Shown in pieces: positions 8,924 to 10,000 of a DNA stretch of 10,000 bases (positions within the stretch are counted from its first letter, which is position 1; each line of letters starts with the position of its first letter). A program made the translations under genes and the position numbers. The notes under the pieces are model-generated. The model made no database searches, was not told the DNA's origin, and was given only the letters and a program-made list of their open reading frames with translations. The DNA comes from Actinidia chinensis (lineage: Eukaryota; Streptophyta; Magnoliopsida; Ericales; Actinidiaceae): contig CM018908.1 of assembly GCA_009663005.1 (NCBI GenBank), positions 16,211,648 to 16,221,647 on the forward strand. The letters run 5' to 3'.

Positions 8924-9004
8924 TTTTATTTTTATTTTTTATTTTTATTTTTATTTTATTTTTATTTTTTATTTTGTTATTTTTATTTTTTTAATTTTTT
9001 ATTT
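8924..9004. repeat. Low-complexity (ATTTTT)n-like tract
   Basis: About 80 bases consist almost only of T with A every five to seven positions, as imperfect units of attttt and atttttt with one g. It is an imperfect microsatellite of the poly-T/A type. Seen from the minus strand it lies upstream of the broken frame starting at 8737. Confidence 0.95.
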
Positions 9005-9506
9005 AGATCACATGCGTCATCACAGCGTTCACTCGCACCTATTGCCCCTGTCAATCTCATCTATAATTCACTTGTCTTCTCTCTACCAACGCATATTTCT
9101 GTTCTCAATTCTTCATACTCTGAAAGCTAAAAAACTTTTTCTTCCTAGTTTCAGCCTATCAATCTCTTCTTAAGAGAAAGATTAGCAAGCGCATCTAATT
9201 CATACCATCTAAATTCTATAAGAAAGATGCAACATCACAATTGATTCCAACAACAGAAGCAAGACTATTCTTGATCATGTTCATCTAGAAGCAAGATTTA
9301 TTCTTGATCATGTTTCTAAGATGGAATAATCTTTCTCTTCTTTCTCATCAGGATTTTTCCTCCATGATATAAAATCTGTGACAGAAGAGATAAAGCACTA
9401 TGATATGGGGGATCTCCTCATATCTTTTCCTGATTGCTTGCTCACCTCCTGGATTCAATTGAGCAAGCTTTCACTCATATTTATCGTTAGATATACTTTC
9501 ATCATG
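9005..9506. other. Post-pol region before the polypurine tracts, no gene recognised
   Basis: The stretch is rich in pyrimidines on the plus strand (many tctt and ttct). It contains the 32 bp tandem duplication at 9255-9319 but no long frame. A short plus frame across the duplication reads SKTILDHVHLEARFILDHV, then stops. It might be the wreck of an envelope-like ORF, which occupies this position in some sireviruses, but nothing shows this directly. Confidence 0.4.
9255..9319 (+). repeat. Two-copy tandem duplication, 32 bp period
   Basis: agaagcaagactattcttga followed by tcatgttcatct is repeated directly as agaagcaagatttattcttg followed by atcatgtttcta. The copies differ by a few bases, one an inserted t, so the duplication is not recent. 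Confidence 0.85.
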
Positions 9507-9570
9507 AAAGGGGGAGCATCTTCGTAAGGGGGGCTTTTTATTATCCTTTTTGTTGATGTCAAAAGGGGAG
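9507..9570 (+). other. Additional polypurine tracts (Sirevirus-type cluster)
   Basis: Three purine runs lie within 64 bases: aaagggggag at 9507-9516, aagggggg at 9526-9533, and aaaaggggag at 9561-9570, the last in the context ttgttgatgtcaaaaggggag. Repeated polypurine tracts upstream of the 3' LTR, with this context, are a known hallmark of sireviruses. They may act as extra plus-strand primers, but only the tract next to the LTR would define the LTR end. Confidence 0.75.
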
Positions 9571-9724
9571 AAATAAAGATATATAAAAAATTTTTGTTAA
9601 TTCCCATAAATAGCTTACTAATAAAAATGCATTCTTCTCAGTGATATTACATACTGATTTGATCAGTAATAGTTAATTACTACGATGTGCTTAAAATTTT
9701 TTTATATCATATTTTGTCATCATC

Positions 9725-9738
9725 AAAAAGGGGGAGAT
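9725..9738 (+). other. LTR-proximal polypurine tract (plus-strand primer site)
   Basis: aaaaagggggagat directly precedes the 3' LTR start. In LTR retrotransposons the RNase H-resistant polypurine tract primes plus-strand synthesis and fixes the U3 edge. Both sequence and position match copia elements of this lineage. Confidence 0.92.
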
Positions 9739-10000
9739 TGTGTAGCCCTATGGCGTCAATCCGTTATGTCTCAATCTTTTGATGATAACAAATTCTATCT
9801 TATTTGCTCATGTTATTGAATTCAAGTATGTTAGTGGCAAGAAATATTCAAGCAACATTCTCAAGACCAAAAGAACCGAAGGATATTTGGACTGGCAAAA
9901 CAAGAACCTTCAAGCACTGAAGATCAAAAAAATGAAGAACCTTTGTTAGGTATTTTTGTAAAGCTCTTGTATGGTTAAATTTTTTAGGCTCTAAAATACC
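9739..10000 (+). repeat. 3' long terminal repeat, first 262 bases, cut by window edge
   Basis: It starts tgtgtagccctatggcgtca and aligns to the start of the 5' LTR. Shared blocks include ctatggcgtc, tttgatgat, attctatcttat against ttctatcttat, attcaagtatgttag, atatttgg.actg, aagaaccttcaa.cactgaagatc and ggctctaaaatacc against gcgtctaaaaaatgc. The equivalent 5' stretch is about 40 bases longer because of scattered small indels. The tandem array, TATA box and U5 would lie beyond the window. Confidence 0.92.

Larger units (their letters stand above)
758..10000 (+). mobile_element. Degenerate Ty1/copia LTR retrotransposon, Sirevirus lineage, 3' end cut by window
   Basis: Two related direct repeats (from 758 and from 9739) flank a plus-strand region with gag CCHC knuckles, protease, integrase, reverse transcriptase and RNase H in that order. 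Integrase before RT is the copia (Pseudoviridae) arrangement. Three traits point to the Sirevirus lineage: a long gag with a second CCHC knuckle after an acidic linker, several polypurine tracts before the 3' LTR, including one in the context gttgatgtcaaaaggggag, and a long stretch between pol and the 3' LTR. The coding region is full of stops and frameshifts, so this is a dead copy. The LTRs have diverged by many substitutions and small indels, so the insertion is old. If both LTRs are the same length, the element spans about 10.7 kb and ends near 11,450. The copia assignment is very secure; the Sirevirus assignment is strong but made by eye. Confidence 0.93.

Noticed and set aside
7366..9506. 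A definite envelope-like gene of the element
   Set aside because: The position is right for a Sirevirus, but I can read no conserved segment on the plus strand, so I do not claim one.
758..10000. A functional host gene, CRISPR array or bacterial operon
   Set aside because: There is no regularly spaced repeat-spacer array, no bacterial ribosome-binding pattern and no long ORF; everything recognisable fits a plant retrotransposon.

Overview
The window reads as plant nuclear DNA, from a flowering plant and probably an AT-rich eudicot (the host placement is inference). Nearly all of it is one old, heavily mutated LTR retrotransposon of the Ty1/copia superfamily, Sirevirus lineage. No intact host gene is visible.

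Layout. Positions 1-757 are AT-rich flanking DNA with no recognisable gene. A 5' LTR runs from about 758 to 2473. It carries a U3-like first half with a degenerate tandem array of a ~53-79 bp unit, a TATA box near 1875 and a conserved U5-like block. A degraded primer-binding site for initiator tRNA-Met follows at 2476. The internal region then has gag (about 2538-4215, two damaged CCHC knuckles), protease (SGCSRH remnant at 4280), pre-integrase and integrase (about 4418-5560), reverse transcriptase (about 5780-6640) and RNase H (about 6640-7365), all on the plus strand in the copia order PR-IN-RT-RH. Every domain is broken by stops and frameshifts, so the short ORFs in the region are only fragments. 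From 9507 to 9738 there are several polypurine tracts, and a 3' LTR begins at 9739 and runs off the window edge. The two LTR starts are clearly related but diverged, which indicates an old insertion. If the 3' LTR has the length of the 5' LTR, the element is about 10.7 kb and ends near 11,450.

The 2.1 kb between the end of pol and the polypurine tracts is the least ordinary part. In sireviruses this is where an envelope-like ORF may sit, but none is readable here. It holds a second, separate copy of the end of the RNase H/pol coding sequence (about 7965-8120), a broken minus-strand reading frame with a plant-like start context (about 8220-8737), an ATTTT-type low-complexity tract (8924-9004) and a 32 bp tandem duplication (9255-9319). 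These suggest a chimeric or rearranged element, possibly carrying captured foreign sequence.

The element is not autonomous. The protease has a stop in place of its active-site aspartate, the RT catalytic motif reads MLND, and gag stops after three codons from its likely ATG. I do not see a convincing new biological system; the post-pol region is the best place to look further.
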